Positions 1-8,705 of a DNA stretch of 42,259 nt are shown here, one piece after another; the first letter of the stretch is position 1, and each line of letters begins with the position of its first letter. The translations under genes and the position numbers were made by a program. This DNA is from Clostridiaceae bacterium. Lineage in GTDB: Bacteria; Bacillota; Clostridia; Oscillospirales; Acutalibacteraceae. Under the pieces are notes generated by a model. The model ran no database searches. It was given only the letters and a program-made list of their open reading frames with translations, and was not told the DNA's origin. Location: NCBI GenBank assembly GCA_016293225.1, contig JAEDEQ010000007.1:1-42259 (forward strand), in the 5' to 3' direction.

Positions 1-285
1 GTCAGTTCCGAGCATTACTCATCGTCTTTCACAAATTCACTTTCGGACGCCATTGCCGATTTTATTATTGAACAGATAATATCCAAAGCCAGCTTCAGCG
101 AAAAGCTCGGATATAATCTTCAGCTTATGGCATATTATTATTCCGGTGCAATAGTCAATCTTGTACGCTGGTGGTCAACCTCGGAAAATGTTTGTTCAAA
201 AAGAATGTTTATTGAGTTTGCAAAAAGGAAGATTGACGATCTTTGCAATTATTTTGCTTCCTTTTCCGACGGCGAGCAGTCATAA
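1..285 (+). CDS. TetR-family transcriptional regulator, C-terminal part (truncated by window start)
   Basis: The reading frame is open from base 1 to the TAA at 283-285 and gives 94 residues without a start, so the N-terminal helix-turn-helix lies outside the window. The segment AYYYSGAIVNLVRWW followed by a short helix resembles the C-terminal ligand-binding/dimerisation domain of TetR regulators of the DhaS/TetR_C_33 kind, where a YYxxGxxxxxxxWW pattern is common. The last 37 bases overlap the 3' end of the convergent PP-loop gene. Family is inferred from this one pattern; the target and ligand cannot be told. Confidence 0.6.
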   Translation, partial: VSSEHYSSSFTNSLSDAIADFIIEQIISKASFSEKLGYNLQLMAYYYSGAIVNLVRWWSTSENVCSKRMFIEFAKRKIDDLCNYFASFSDGEQS

Positions 286-1100
286 TCATCAAGAAAATTA
301 TATTTGAAGTCTCCCTTGTGATATCCTATAACGGTTTCAAGATTCACATTATGGACGCTTCTGAAAATATTCATTTCGATATTGGAGTTGGTCTTTCTGA
401 ATTGAGAGATCAACTCTTTCATTTCTTTCCGCTTTGAAAGGCTTTCATATTTTTCGGTACTGCAGGCCTCGGTAAAACGGCAGGCGCACTGCAAAAACTC
501 AAGCGAGTTATATCTTACCCATGCCTTTATATCGCTCTCGCGCACCATGTAAAGCGGTCTTATCAGCTCCATTCCCTCAAAATTTGTGCTGTGCAGCTTC
601 GGCATCATAGTCTTTATTTCGGCAGAATAGAGCATACTCATCAGCGTTGTTTCAATAACATCGTCAAAATGGTGACCGAGGGCAATTTTGTTGCAGCCGA
701 GACTCTGAGCATTTTTATAGAGGTGTCCCCTCCTCATCCGCGCGCAGAGATAGCACGGAGAATTTTCAACGTCAACAACATAATCAAAGATTTTCGCTTC
801 AAATATTTTAACGGGAATATCGAGAAGCTTTGCGTTTTCGATTATCTTTTTGCGGTTAACGTCGGTATATCCCGGGTCAAGAACCATATATTCGGCTTCA
901 AAAGGAAAATCGCTGTGCTTTTGCAGATGCTGAATACATTTTGCAAGGAGCATTGAATCCTTACCGCCGGAAATGCAGACGGCTATTTTATCTCCGGGCT
1001 TTATCATTTCATATTCATTTATGCCGGCAATAAAGCGTTTCCAAATTTCCTTGCGGTATTTTTTGATTATGCTTCGTTCAACTTCAACGTTCTTTTCCAT
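249..1100 (-). CDS. ttcA: TtcA-like PP-loop ATPase (probable tRNA 2-thiocytidine synthase family)
   Basis: 283 residues. The PP-loop SGGKDS (residues 44-49) binds ATP for adenylation of the target base. A CYLC pair (C116, C119) followed by RMRRGHLY, then GHHFDD (142-147), follow the order in TtcA, which binds a [4Fe-4S] cluster and thiolates C32 of tRNA. In TtcA the third cluster ligand is a C-terminal cysteine; here C205, C207 and C213 are candidates, so the C-terminal motif differs from the enterobacterial form. The start ATG sits downstream of a promoter at 1165-1193. The 3' end overlaps the convergent TetR gene by 37 bases. Another tRNA or small-molecule thiolase of the same superfamily is possible. 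Confidence 0.75.
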   Translation of the reverse strand: MEKNVEVERSIIKKYRKEIWKRFIAGINEYEMIKPGDKIAVCISGGKDSMLLAKCIQHLQKHSDFPFEAEYMVLDPGYTDVNRKKIIENAKLLDIPVKIFEAKIFDYVVDVENSPCYLCARMRRGHLYKNAQSLGCNKIALGHHFDDVIETTLMSMLYSAEIKTMMPKLHSTNFEGMELIRPLYMVRESDIKAWVRYNSLEFLQCACRFTEACSTEKYESLSKRKEMKELISQFRKTNSNIEMNIFRSVHNVNLETVIGYHKGDFKYNFLDDYDCSPSEKEAK

Positions 1101-1164
1101 TTAATCACCAACGCCCAAAATATTAAGCAAAACAGCCTTAAAACGTTCCAAACAGTACTGATTG

Positions 1165-1193
1165 ATTTTACACTATTTACGGCAGGAATACAA
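1165..1193 (-). promoter_or_regulatory. Vegetative promoter for the TtcA-like gene
   Basis: On the minus strand TTGTAT (1188-1193) and TAAAAT (1165-1170) are separated by exactly 17 bases, 65 bases ahead of the ATG of the TtcA-like gene. The -10 is good and the -35 matches at four of six positions. Confidence 0.5.
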
Positions 1194-1221
1194 CCCTGCG
1201 GCTAAAAAATGAGTGAGACAT

Positions 1222-1257
1222 GGCATGAACCGTCGGTAAAAAACGGCTGCCTATGCC
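1222..1257. other. Intergenic stem-loop of unknown role
   Basis: GGCAT pairs with ATGCC and, inside, CCGT pairs with ACGG, giving an interrupted hairpin just beyond the secG terminator. No T-run adjoins it and no coding frame is convincing here. It may be incidental. Confidence 0.25.
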
Positions 1258-1263
1258 AAACGC

Positions 1264-1294
1264 AAAAAGCTCCCCTTGCCGAAGCGAGAGAAGC
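1264..1294 (-). terminator. Intrinsic terminator of secG
   Basis: Read on the minus strand, GCTTCTC (1288-1294) pairs with GGGGAGC (1269-1275), using two G-U pairs, and is followed directly by TTTTT (1264-1268). It lies 24 bases past the secG stop. Confidence 0.7.
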
Positions 1295-1317
1295 CTGAAT
1301 GCAAATTGAATGTTTCG

Positions 1318-1569
1318 TCAGATTTTGAAGAGAACAAGCAAAGACGAAATGAGAGCAAGAACAAAGAAGATTGTTCCGCAAATCTTTGTGTACTTTGCAA
1401 GCTTTGCTTCCATTGTTCTGCCTTTGTTCTTGCCGAAGAAACTGTCGGCGGCGCCGGCGATGGCACCGGAAAGTCCCTCCTGCTTGCTTTCCTGGAAAAG
1501 AACAAGAACAATGATTATAACAGAAATAATTATGATAACAATAGACAGAATATACTGAAGAGCAGTCAT
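1318..1569 (-). CDS. secG: Preprotein translocase subunit SecG
   Basis: 83 residues with two hydrophobic helices (about 5-27 and 61-81) joined by a glycine-rich cytoplasmic loop containing FQESKQEGLSGAI, the hallmark of SecG. It is a small partner of the SecYEG protein-conducting channel in the plasma membrane and eases SecA-driven export. GGAGG lies 7 bases before the ATG. It has its own promoter (1601-1630) and terminator (1264-1294), so it is probably transcribed alone. Length is normal for the family. Confidence 0.93.
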   Translation of the reverse strand: MTALQYILSIVIIIISVIIIVLVLFQESKQEGLSGAIAGAADSFFGKNKGRTMEAKLAKYTKICGTIFFVLALISSLLVLFKI

Positions 1570-1600
1570 GTTTTAACCTCCACAATTTTTATGCTTAGAC

Positions 1601-1630
1601 ATTTTATCACAAACAGGTAAGCAATGTCAA
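1601..1630 (-). promoter_or_regulatory. Promoter of secG
   Basis: Minus-strand TTGACA (1625-1630) and TAAAAT (1601-1606) with an 18-base spacer, about 30 bases ahead of the secG ATG. It lies in the short gap after clpX. Confidence 0.7.
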
Positions 1631-1638
1631 TAGCATTT

Positions 1639-2943
1639 TTACACTTTTTGTCGTTTTGCGATAAAGCTGTTTGAATCAGCTCCGTTTTCAGCGTCGGAGT
1701 GCTCGCCGTATTCAAAAACAGGCTCTCCCTTTCCCTCAACAACGTCTCTTGTAATAGAGATTTTTGAAACGCCCGGTTCCGACGGAATGTCATACATAAA
1801 CTTCATCAGAACCTTTTCAAACTGCGAGCGAAGTCCTCTTGCGCCCGTGTTGGTCTCAAGTGTTTTTTCGGCGATTGCGTCAAGCGCACCGTCATCAAAC
1901 TCAAGCTCAACTCCGTCCATTGAGAACATATATTTATACTGCTTCACAAGCGCGTTTTTCGGCTCTGTGACTATGCGGACAAGCGCGTCCTTATCAAGGG
2001 CATTCAGCACCGTAATGACCGGAAGACGGCCGACCAGCTCCGGAATAAGTCCGTATTTTACAAGATCATGGTGAACGACCTGCTGCATCAGCCGGCTTGC
2101 TTCAACCTCTTCCTTGCTTCTGATTTTTGCACCGAAGCCGAGACCTGAGTTGCCCATACGCTTTTCAACAATTTTTTCAATCCCGTCAAATGCGCCTGCA
2201 CAGATAAACAGAATGTTTGTTGTGTCAATCTGAATGAATTCCTGCTGAGGATGCTTTCTTCCTCCCTGGGGCGGAACGTTTGAAACAGTACCCTCAAGAA
2301 TTTTCAAAAGCGCCTGCTGAACACCCTCGCCGCTGACGTCTCTGGTGATAGAGGTGCTTTCGGACTTACGGGAAATCTTATCAATTTCGTCAACATAGAT
2401 AATTCCGCGTTCGGCCTTTTCAACGTCATAGTCAGCCGCCTGAATAAGCCTGAGGAGAATGTTTTCAACATCTTCGCCGACATAGCCCGCTTCGGTAAGC
2501 GTTGTTGCGTCTGCAATGGCAAACGGAACGTCAAGAATACGCGCAAGCGTCTGTGCAAGCATTGTTTTTCCGACGCCGGTAGGGCCGAGCATCAGAATAT
2601 TGCTCTTCGCAATCTCAACATCGGACTTGTTTTTTGAGTAAATGCGCTTATAGTGATTATACACAGCAACGCTGAGCGTGCGCTTTGCCTCGTCCTGACC
2701 GATAACGTATTCGTCAAGGCGCGCTTTAATCTCATGCGGCTTGGGCAGCGAGGCAAAGTCAGCTTCGTTGCCTTTTTTGCGCTTTGCGTCCGGCTCCTCG
2801 TTTATAATCGACTGGCAAATGTCAATGCATTCGTCGCAGATATAAACTCCGGGACCTGCAATGAGCGTTCCCACTTCGCTTTGAAGCTTTCCGCAAAACG
2901 AGCAGCGCACCGGCTTATCTTTGTTTTCTTCAACTCTTGCCAT
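1639..2943 (-). CDS. clpX: ATP-dependent Clp protease ATP-binding subunit ClpX
   Basis: 434 residues. The N-terminal zinc-binding domain has CSFC (C14, C17) and CDEC (C36, C39). The AAA+ module has Walker A GPTGVGKT (120-127), Walker B IIYVDEID, and a GLGFG segment that matches the IGF loop used to dock on ClpP. ClpX unfolds tagged substrates, such as those carrying SsrA tags, and feeds them to ClpP in the cytoplasm. It lies 20 bases downstream of clpP with its own AAAGAGG ribosome site, in the order tig-clpP-clpX that is common in Firmicutes. Length is typical (about 420-430). Confidence 0.97.
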   Translation of the reverse strand: MARVEENKDKPVRCSFCGKLQSEVGTLIAGPGVYICDECIDICQSIINEEPDAKRKKGNEADFASLPKPHEIKARLDEYVIGQDEAKRTLSVAVYNHYKRIYSKNKSDVEIAKSNILMLGPTGVGKTMLAQTLARILDVPFAIADATTLTEAGYVGEDVENILLRLIQAADYDVEKAERGIIYVDEIDKISRKSESTSITRDVSGEGVQQALLKILEGTVSNVPPQGGRKHPQQEFIQIDTTNILFICAGAFDGIEKIVEKRMGNSGLGFGAKIRSKEEVEASRLMQQVVHHDLVKYGLIPELVGRLPVITVLNALDKDALVRIVTEPKNALVKQYKYMFSMDGVELEFDDGALDAIAEKTLETNTGARGLRSQFEKVLMKFMYDIPSEPGVSKISITRDVVEGKGEPVFEYGEHSDAENGADSNSFIAKRQKV

Positions 2944-2963
2944 AGGCTCTTTACCTCTTTTGG

Positions 2964-3545
<582 letters not shown>

Positions 3546-3581
3546 AAATTACGCCTCCTTGGAATGAAAATAATATGCGCT

Positions 3582-3616
3582 CTTACCGGCACAGCAAAAC
3601 AGCAGGTGCCGGCAAG
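3582..3616 (-). other. Intercistronic hairpin between tig and clpP
   Basis: CTTACCGGCAC pairs with GTGCCGGCAAG (11 pairs including one G-U or mismatch) around a 13-base loop in the 121-base tig-clpP gap. There is no T-run after it on the minus strand, so it is more likely an mRNA processing or stability element, or a weak attenuator, than a full terminator. Confidence 0.45.
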
Positions 3617-3666
3617 AAAGGTTTCTTGATTATTGTTGGAAGGCAAAAGGAAAACTAATCAGAAAA

Positions 3667-5019
3667 TTATTCGGCGTCTGCCGTTTCTTCCTGTTCCTCA
3701 GTCTTTTCCTCGGCCTTTTCCTTAGCCGCTTTGGGCTTTCTTGCGGTTGTGACCTTTGCGTTGTCTCTGACAAATTCAATGGCCTTGTCAATAGCCATGT
3801 CCTTTTTAAGACCGTCGGCCGGAATAATGCGCTTAATCTGATCAAGCTCCATCTGATACTGAGAAGCAAACTTCTCGTATTCCTTTTCAATATCTTCATC
3901 GGATACTTCGATATTCTCAAGCTCTGCAATCTTTTCAAGAGCAAGGCGAATCTTGACCTGCTTTTCCGCGTCAGGCTTAGCCTTTTCTCTGTACTGCTCA
4001 ACAGTCATGCCCATGTACTTGAGATAGTTTTCAAAGCCGATGCCCTGCGATGAAAGCCTGTAATCAATATCCTTGATCTGATTATCAAGCTCGTTTTCAA
4101 CCATAACGTCCGGAATTTCGGCAACAACATTTTCGGCAAGCTTGTCAAAAAGCTGCGCTCTGATTTCCCTTTCGTTTTCGTCTTCCTTCTGCTTTTTGAT
4201 TTCATCGGCAAGGCTCTTTTTAAGGTCGTCAACGGTGTCGCAATCTGCTGCGTCCTGTGCAAACTCGTCGTCAACTTCGGGAAGCTCCTTGACTTTTATC
4301 TCATGAAGCTTAATCTTGAACACAGCGTCCTTGTCGGCAAGCTCGGGAGCGTACTCGGTCGGGAATTTAACGTTTATGTCAAATTCGTCGCCGCTCTTGT
4401 GGCCGATAATCTGCTCTTCAAAACCGGGAATGAATGAGCCTGAACCGATGGTGAGTTCATATTCCTCTGCTTTTCCGCCGTCAAAAGCCTTGCCGTCAAC
4501 AAAGCCTTCAAAGTCGATAACGGCAATGTCGCCGTCCCTGACTTCGCGGTCTTCGGCAGATACGATTCTTGAGTTCCTTTCAACAAGCTCGTTGATTTTG
4601 TTCTGGATTTCCTCATCGGTAGCTTCAACCTTTTTCTTGGTTGCCTTGAGCTCCTTATATGCTTTAAGTTCAATTTCAGGCTTGACATAAACTTCAACTG
4701 AAAGCGAAACACCCTCTTCACCGATGGATTTGATATCGGCGGTTTTTGAGCCGACAACCTCAAGACCGGCTTCCTTGATGGCGCCCTCAACAGCGTCGGG
4801 ATAGCAGATATCAAGAGCTTCTTCATAAAGGAAGCCCTTGCCGTAGAAGTTTTCGGCCATTTTTCTGGTTACCTTACCCTTACGGAAGCCTGGGAGCGAT
4901 ATGCGGTTTTTCTGCTTATTGAAAGCCTTGACCTGCGCATTTTCAAAATCTTCGGCACTGATTTCAATTTCAAGCGTGTAAAGATTGGTGTCCGTTTTGG
5001 TTGATGATTTAAGACTCAT
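3667..5019 (-). CDS. tig: Trigger factor (ribosome-associated chaperone, peptidyl-prolyl isomerase)
   Basis: 450 residues from the ATG at 5019, which has AAAAAGGAG 7 bases upstream. The frame stays open another 49 codons upstream, but that stretch has no ribosome site and overlaps the promoter, so the longer start is rejected. The N-terminal ribosome-binding domain has LPGFRKGK (about residues 38-45; GFRKGK is the trigger factor signature). A central FKBP-type domain (about 155-245) contains GDIAVIDFEGFVDGKAFDGG, and a long helical C-terminal chaperone domain ends in an acidic, Lys/Glu-rich tail. It binds nascent chains at the ribosome exit. Confidence 0.95.
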   Translation of the reverse strand: MSLKSSTKTDTNLYTLEIEISAEDFENAQVKAFNKQKNRISLPGFRKGKVTRKMAENFYGKGFLYEEALDICYPDAVEGAIKEAGLEVVGSKTADIKSIGEEGVSLSVEVYVKPEIELKAYKELKATKKKVEATDEEIQNKINELVERNSRIVSAEDREVRDGDIAVIDFEGFVDGKAFDGGKAEEYELTIGSGSFIPGFEEQIIGHKSGDEFDINVKFPTEYAPELADKDAVFKIKLHEIKVKELPEVDDEFAQDAADCDTVDDLKKSLADEIKKQKEDENEREIRAQLFDKLAENVVAEIPDVMVENELDNQIKDIDYRLSSQGIGFENYLKYMGMTVEQYREKAKPDAEKQVKIRLALEKIAELENIEVSDEDIEKEYEKFASQYQMELDQIKRIIPADGLKKDMAIDKAIEFVRDNAKVTTARKPKAAKEKAEEKTEEQEETADAE

Positions 5020-5083
5020 TTTAATACTCCTTTTTAACGGGTAAAAACACTCATACATACCCATTATGCATTTTAACCATAGT

Positions 5084-5112
5084 ATTATATCAGCATTTGT
5101 TAAAAATTTCCA
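5084..5112 (-). promoter_or_regulatory. Probable promoter of tig-clpP-clpX
   Basis: Minus-strand TATAAT (5084-5089) with TGGAAA (5107-5112) 17 bases upstream. The -10 is perfect and the -35 is weak. No CtsR heptad or CIRCE repeat is visible around it, so classical CtsR/HrcA heat-shock control is not supported at this promoter. Confidence 0.45.
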
Positions 5113-5138
5113 TAGGTTTTTTAAAAATTTTCCGTATT

Positions 5139-5831
5139 TTAAAACTTTTCGATAAGCTTCGGACAAAATTTCAGGTAATCGGCGGAAACAAGGTCAAATT
5201 TTATTCCGTCCTTCTCTCCGATAAACGCGTTATGAACCGAGGCGCCGTGAAGATGACCGTAAATGCAGCGCTCAACTCCCTCCTCTTTGAGCACATTGAT
5301 AATTTCTTCACACTGCAAAAGCTTTGTAACGGGCGGATAATGGAGGAAAGCAATGAGGTTGCCGCCGAGTTTTTTCCCCTCGGTTATTGACATTCTCAAT
5401 CTGCCGGCTTCACGCAAAAGGACTTTTTTATCTGCGTTGTCCTCTGCGTCAAAAAACCAGCCGCGGCTTCCGCAAACAGTAACGTCACCGAAACGGTATG
5501 CATTATTGAAAAGGACGGATATGCTGTCAAATGATTTTTCCGCAAGAAAATTGTCCATTTTCCTTTTGGTGTTCCACCAGTAATCATGATTGCCTTTTAT
5601 GATAACCTTTTTTCCGGGAAGAGAATGAATAAAACGCAGGTCGCTTTCCGCACTTTCAAGGCTCATTGCCCAGGAAATGTCGCCGGGTATCACAACAACA
5701 TCGTCTTTCCCCACAACTGCGCGCCAGTTGCTTTCAAGACGGTCAAAGTAATTATCCCAGCCTTTGAAAATATCCATCGGCTTATCTGTTCCGAGCGAAA
5801 GGTGTGTGTCTCCGAGCGCAAAGATGTTCAT
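5139..5831 (-). CDS. Calcineurin-like metallophosphoesterase (COG1768-type)
   Basis: 230 residues with all metal-binding motifs of the family: GDTH (7-10), GDISW, GNHDYWW and GHLHG near the C-terminus. These residues bind a dinuclear metal centre that hydrolyses phosphomono- or diesters. The protein has no signal peptide, so it should be cytoplasmic. It starts at an ATG with GGAGGG upstream. It lies downstream of thrC, from which a perfect tetraloop hairpin (5854-5877) separates it. The substrate is not known from the sequence. Confidence 0.85.
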   Translation of the reverse strand: MNIFALGDTHLSLGTDKPMDIFKGWDNYFDRLESNWRAVVGKDDVVVIPGDISWAMSLESAESDLRFIHSLPGKKVIIKGNHDYWWNTKRKMDNFLAEKSFDSISVLFNNAYRFGDVTVCGSRGWFFDAEDNADKKVLLREAGRLRMSITEGKKLGGNLIAFLHYPPVTKLLQCEEIINVLKEEGVERCIYGHLHGASVHNAFIGEKDGIKFDLVSADYLKFCPKLIEKF

Positions 5832-5853
5832 TCGATCCCTCCCCTACAGACCG

Positions 5854-5877
5854 AAAGAAGTCCGAAAGGACTTCTTT
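5854..5877 (-). terminator. Perfect 10-bp hairpin after thrC (weak terminator or processing site)
   Basis: AAAGAAGTCC, GAAA loop, GGACTTCTTT: a perfect stem with a GNRA loop on the plus strand (a TTTC loop on the minus strand). The flanking T content is low, so termination may be partial and read through to the phosphoesterase gene. Confidence 0.4.
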
Positions 5878-5907
5878 GCAAAGCAGTAATAAAAGATTAA
5901 TTCAAGC

Positions 5908-7401
5908 TCAGATACCGAGCATTGTGTAAACAGCCTTTGCCATATCCTTCTTGCTGCAGCACTCGGTAAAGCGCGGCTCTTTGCCCCTGAGCGAGGAAAG
6001 CTGCGGCGGACAGGGAACGCCGCTCTCCTTAATGAGCAGCTCAACCTGTTCAAATTCATCGGCGCCCGAATTATCCTTGCTGTCGATGGATTTGAGCACT
6101 GCGGCGGAAAACTTATAGGGATTAGCGGTTGAAGCGATAATCGTCTGCGTTTTATCGCCTGTCTTTTTGACATAGTCGTTATATACCTTAACGGCAACGG
6201 CGGTGTGTGTGTCAAGAAGATAGCCGTTTTTAAAGGTTTCGGCGATTGTCCGGTTGGTTTCTTCATCGTTGCAGCAGCCGGCCTCAAAAAGGTCAAAAAT
6301 CTGCTTCTTAACGCACTCGTTGACCTCGTATTCGCCTTTTTCGGAGAGGGACTTCATCCAGTCTCTTATCAGCGCGTCATCTTCGCCGCAAAGGTGGAAA
6401 AGCAGACGCTCAAGGTTTGACGAAATGAGAATATCCATTGAGGGCGACTCGGTTGTATAGAACTTTCTGTTCTTGTCATACTTGCCGCTTTCAAAGAAAT
6501 CGGTAAGCACATTGTTTGCGTTTGAAGCGCAGATAAGCTTTTTGACGGGTACGCCCATCTGCTTTGCATAGTAAGCGGCAAGAATGTTTCCGAAGTTGCC
6601 GGTGGGAACAACAATATTGATCTCATCACCGTTTTTAATGCTGCCGTTTTCAATCAGATCGCAGTATGCGCTGATGTAATACACAATCTGCGGAACAAGA
6701 CGTCCCCAGTTGATTGAGTTTGCCGAGGAGAACATCATGTTGTTTTTCTCAAGCTTTTCTGCAACGGCGGGATCGGTGAAAATGGCCTTGACTCCGCTTT
6801 GCGCGTCGTCAAAATTGCCGTCAATCGCACAGACGCCGACATTATTGCCCTCCTGAGTGGTCATCTGGAGCTTCTGCATCGGACTTACGCCGTCATTCGG
6901 GTAAAAGACCATTATTTTTGTCCTGTCAACGTCCTTAAAGCCCTCAAGCGCAGCCTTTCCTGTATCGCCGCTTGTTGCAACAAGGATAACAATAGTCTTA
7001 TCCGAGACAGTTTTTTTGGCGGCAACGGTGAGAAGATAGGGAAGAAGCTGGAGCGCCATGTCCTTGAACGCGCAGGTCGGGCCGCACCAGAGTTCAAGAA
7101 TATTCTTTCCCTCGGCAATCTTTTTTACGGGAGCAATTTTTTCGCTGCTGAACTTTCCCTTGGCATATGCTCCGCCTACGCAGTAGCTTATTTCCTCGGC
7201 TGTATAATCTGTGAGAAAAAGCGAAAGAACCTTTTCACATCTTGAAATATAATCTTTTCCGACAAGCGAAGCAATAAATTCAGGAGTGATTTTCGGAAGC
7301 TCGGCAGGAACAAAAAGTCCGCCCTCCTTGGAGATTCCGTGAGCGATCGCTTCGGCGGAAGTAACTTTAACGCTTTTATCTCTTGTACTTGTATAAAGCA
7401 T
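5908..7401 (-). CDS. thrC: Threonine synthase
   Basis: 497 residues from the ATG at 7401, preceded by GGAGG with a 7-base gap; a TTG two codons earlier lacks this spacing. The N-terminus LYTSTRD and the segment PTCAFKDMALQLLP, containing the PLP-binding lysine, are typical of threonine synthase, as are SGDTGKAAL and the PTGNFGN phosphate loop. The enzyme converts O-phosphohomoserine to threonine. The size fits the longer bacterial/fungal-type subgroup (about 450-500). Its own promoter is at 7431-7459. No other threonine-pathway genes adjoin it. Confidence 0.95.
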   Translation of the reverse strand: MLYTSTRDKSVKVTSAEAIAHGISKEGGLFVPAELPKITPEFIASLVGKDYISRCEKVLSLFLTDYTAEEISYCVGGAYAKGKFSSEKIAPVKKIAEGKNILELWCGPTCAFKDMALQLLPYLLTVAAKKTVSDKTIVILVATSGDTGKAALEGFKDVDRTKIMVFYPNDGVSPMQKLQMTTQEGNNVGVCAIDGNFDDAQSGVKAIFTDPAVAEKLEKNNMMFSSANSINWGRLVPQIVYYISAYCDLIENGSIKNGDEINIVVPTGNFGNILAAYYAKQMGVPVKKLICASNANNVLTDFFESGKYDKNRKFYTTESPSMDILISSNLERLLFHLCGEDDALIRDWMKSLSEKGEYEVNECVKKQIFDLFEAGCCNDEETNRTIAETFKNGYLLDTHTAVAVKVYNDYVKKTGDKTQTIIASTANPYKFSAAVLKSIDSKDNSGADEFEQVELLIKESGVPCPPQLSSLRGKEPRFTECCSKKDMAKAVYTMLGI

Positions 7402-7430
7402 AAACAATCCTCCGTTTAAAAATATGGACT

Positions 7431-7459
7431 ATGATATCACACTTTTTTGAACTTGTAAA
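7431..7459 (-). promoter_or_regulatory. Promoter of thrC
   Basis: Minus-strand TTTACA (7454-7459) and TATCAT (7431-7436) with a 17-base spacer, about 30 bases ahead of the thrC ATG. Confidence 0.6.
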
Positions 7460-7474
7460 GTAAACTATAATTAA

Positions 7475-8332
7475 TCATATAACGCTTTGAAAAAAGCCGC
7501 TTGCATTATCATAGAAGATTTTTTCCAGCAGCGGTTTTCCAAGTCCCCTTTCAAAAAGATAAGATTTAAGGCATTTGACTTTTTCGAGCGAGTCAAGGCT
7601 TTTATCCATTACCGCTCCGTCAAAGTCACTGCCGATACAGACGAGGTTCTCGCCGCCGAGCTCAAGCGCATGATATATATGCTCATAGATAAGCTCATAC
7701 ACATTTCCTTTTCCGAGAAAAAGCGGATAAAAGCAAATGCCTAAAAGTCCTCCGGCGGAAAACAGCGTTTTTATCTGCTTGTCGTCAAGGTTCCTTTCAT
7801 GAGGGCACAGGGCAGAACAATTGGAATGGGAAGCAATTACAGGCGTTTTTGAAAGCGATACGCAGTCATAAAAGCCGCGGCGGTTGAGGTGCGAAACATC
7901 GGCAATGACTCCGAGCCGGTTCATTTCCGAAAGCGCCTCTTTTCCGAACGGCGTCAGTCCGTCAGCGTCCGGAAAAGCGGCGCCGAAGCCGAGCGCATTT
8001 GCACCGTTCCATGTGAGAGTTACGGCTTTTACGCCCCTTTCCCTCCAAACAGAAATGTTATCAAGGCTGTTTCCGAAGCTCACGGCGTTTTCAAGGGTCA
8101 AAAACGGCGTAAAGCTTCTGCTTGCTGAGTTTAATATATGTTCCTTAAAGTAAACGTAATATTCTCCTGCTTTTTCAAAGGCTTTTTCCGGCGGAAAGCT
8201 GTCGTTTATCCAGATTGCAAAGGCCTGTGTGTACCTGTCAAAAGCCGCAGCTTTATCCAAAGCAACGGCAGCGTCTGTTTTTCCGCCGGCCAAAGCGGTA
8301 ACAGTGTCGCAGTGAAGATCAAAATAATTCAT
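7475..8332 (-). CDS. Membrane dipeptidase family (peptidase M19) protein
   Basis: 285 residues from the ATG at 8332, which has CGGAGG 6 bases upstream; the frame extends further 5' but into yraN. The metal-binding HxD (DLHCDTV, H7 and D9), SHLN, SHSN and HERNL segments, and GSDFDG near the C-terminus, match renal-dipeptidase-like zinc enzymes that cleave dipeptides, often with a D-residue. No signal peptide is present, so it is cytoplasmic here. It overlaps the end of yraN by 14 bases and is therefore probably cotranscribed with rnhB and yraN. Confidence 0.87.
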   Translation of the reverse strand: MNYFDLHCDTVTALAGGKTDAAVALDKAAAFDRYTQAFAIWINDSFPPEKAFEKAGEYYVYFKEHILNSASRSFTPFLTLENAVSFGNSLDNISVWRERGVKAVTLTWNGANALGFGAAFPDADGLTPFGKEALSEMNRLGVIADVSHLNRRGFYDCVSLSKTPVIASHSNCSALCPHERNLDDKQIKTLFSAGGLLGICFYPLFLGKGNVYELIYEHIYHALELGGENLVCIGSDFDGAVMDKSLDSLEKVKCLKSYLFERGLGKPLLEKIFYDNASGFFQSVI

Positions 8333-8705
8333 ATTCGCCTCCGAGAACGGAAAGATCAAATGCGTTTTTAATGTGGCAGAATTTGAATATTCCCCTCTCG
8401 TCATGCCAGACCTCAAACACATCAAAGCGCGGCGATTTTTGCACCTGATGCGTTTGAAGATACATAACGGCTGTAAGAATTATCTTCCTTTGCTTTGTTT
8501 TGTCAACGGCCTCGCGCGGCATGGAGACGCTCTTTTTGCTCCTTGCTTTAACTTCAACAAAGGCGATTGTACTTTCGTTTTCGGCAATGATATCAATTTC
8601 GCCGCGGCGCGAATGGAAATTACGTTCTGTCACCGTATAGCCCTTTTCCCGAAGCCTTTCGCAGGCGAAGTCCTCCCCTGCCTTTCCGAGAGTTGCTTTA
8701 TCCAT
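8319..8705 (-). CDS. yraN: YraN family (UPF0102) putative endonuclease
   Basis: 128 residues from the ATG at 8705, which has GGTGA 5 bases before it; an in-frame GTG at 8714 lacks a ribosome site. LGKAGEDFACERL, RGEIDIIAE and FVEVKAR form the D/E-x-K core of the restriction-endonuclease fold. The exact cellular role is unsettled in the literature. The gene overlaps rnhB by 8 bases and the M19 peptidase by 14, giving a compact rnhB-yraN-peptidase operon; rnhB-yraN adjacency is widespread in bacteria. Confidence 0.9.
   Translation of the reverse strand: MDKATLGKAGEDFACERLREKGYTVTERNFHSRRGEIDIIAENESTIAFVEVKARSKKSVSMPREAVDKTKQRKIILTAVMYLQTHQVQKSPRFDVFEVWHDERGIFKFCHIKNAFDLSVLGGEYELF

Noticed and set aside
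1194..1317. tmRNA or tRNA gene next to secG
   Set aside because: secG is often near ssrA in Firmicutes, but no CCA-ending acceptor stem, T-loop or tag-peptide frame is visible; only hairpins are present.
1276..1620. Plus-strand frames of 82-114 codons over secG
   Set aside because: They are antisense shadows of secG, without ribosome sites or recognisable protein features.
5020..5130. CtsR or CIRCE heat-shock operator before tig-clpP-clpX
   Set aside because: No tandem CtsR heptads or CIRCE inverted repeat could be found in the region.
5020..5166. N-terminal extension of trigger factor by 49 residues
   Set aside because: The extension has no ribosome site, contains the promoter and does not match the family start; the ATG at 5019 has a strong site.
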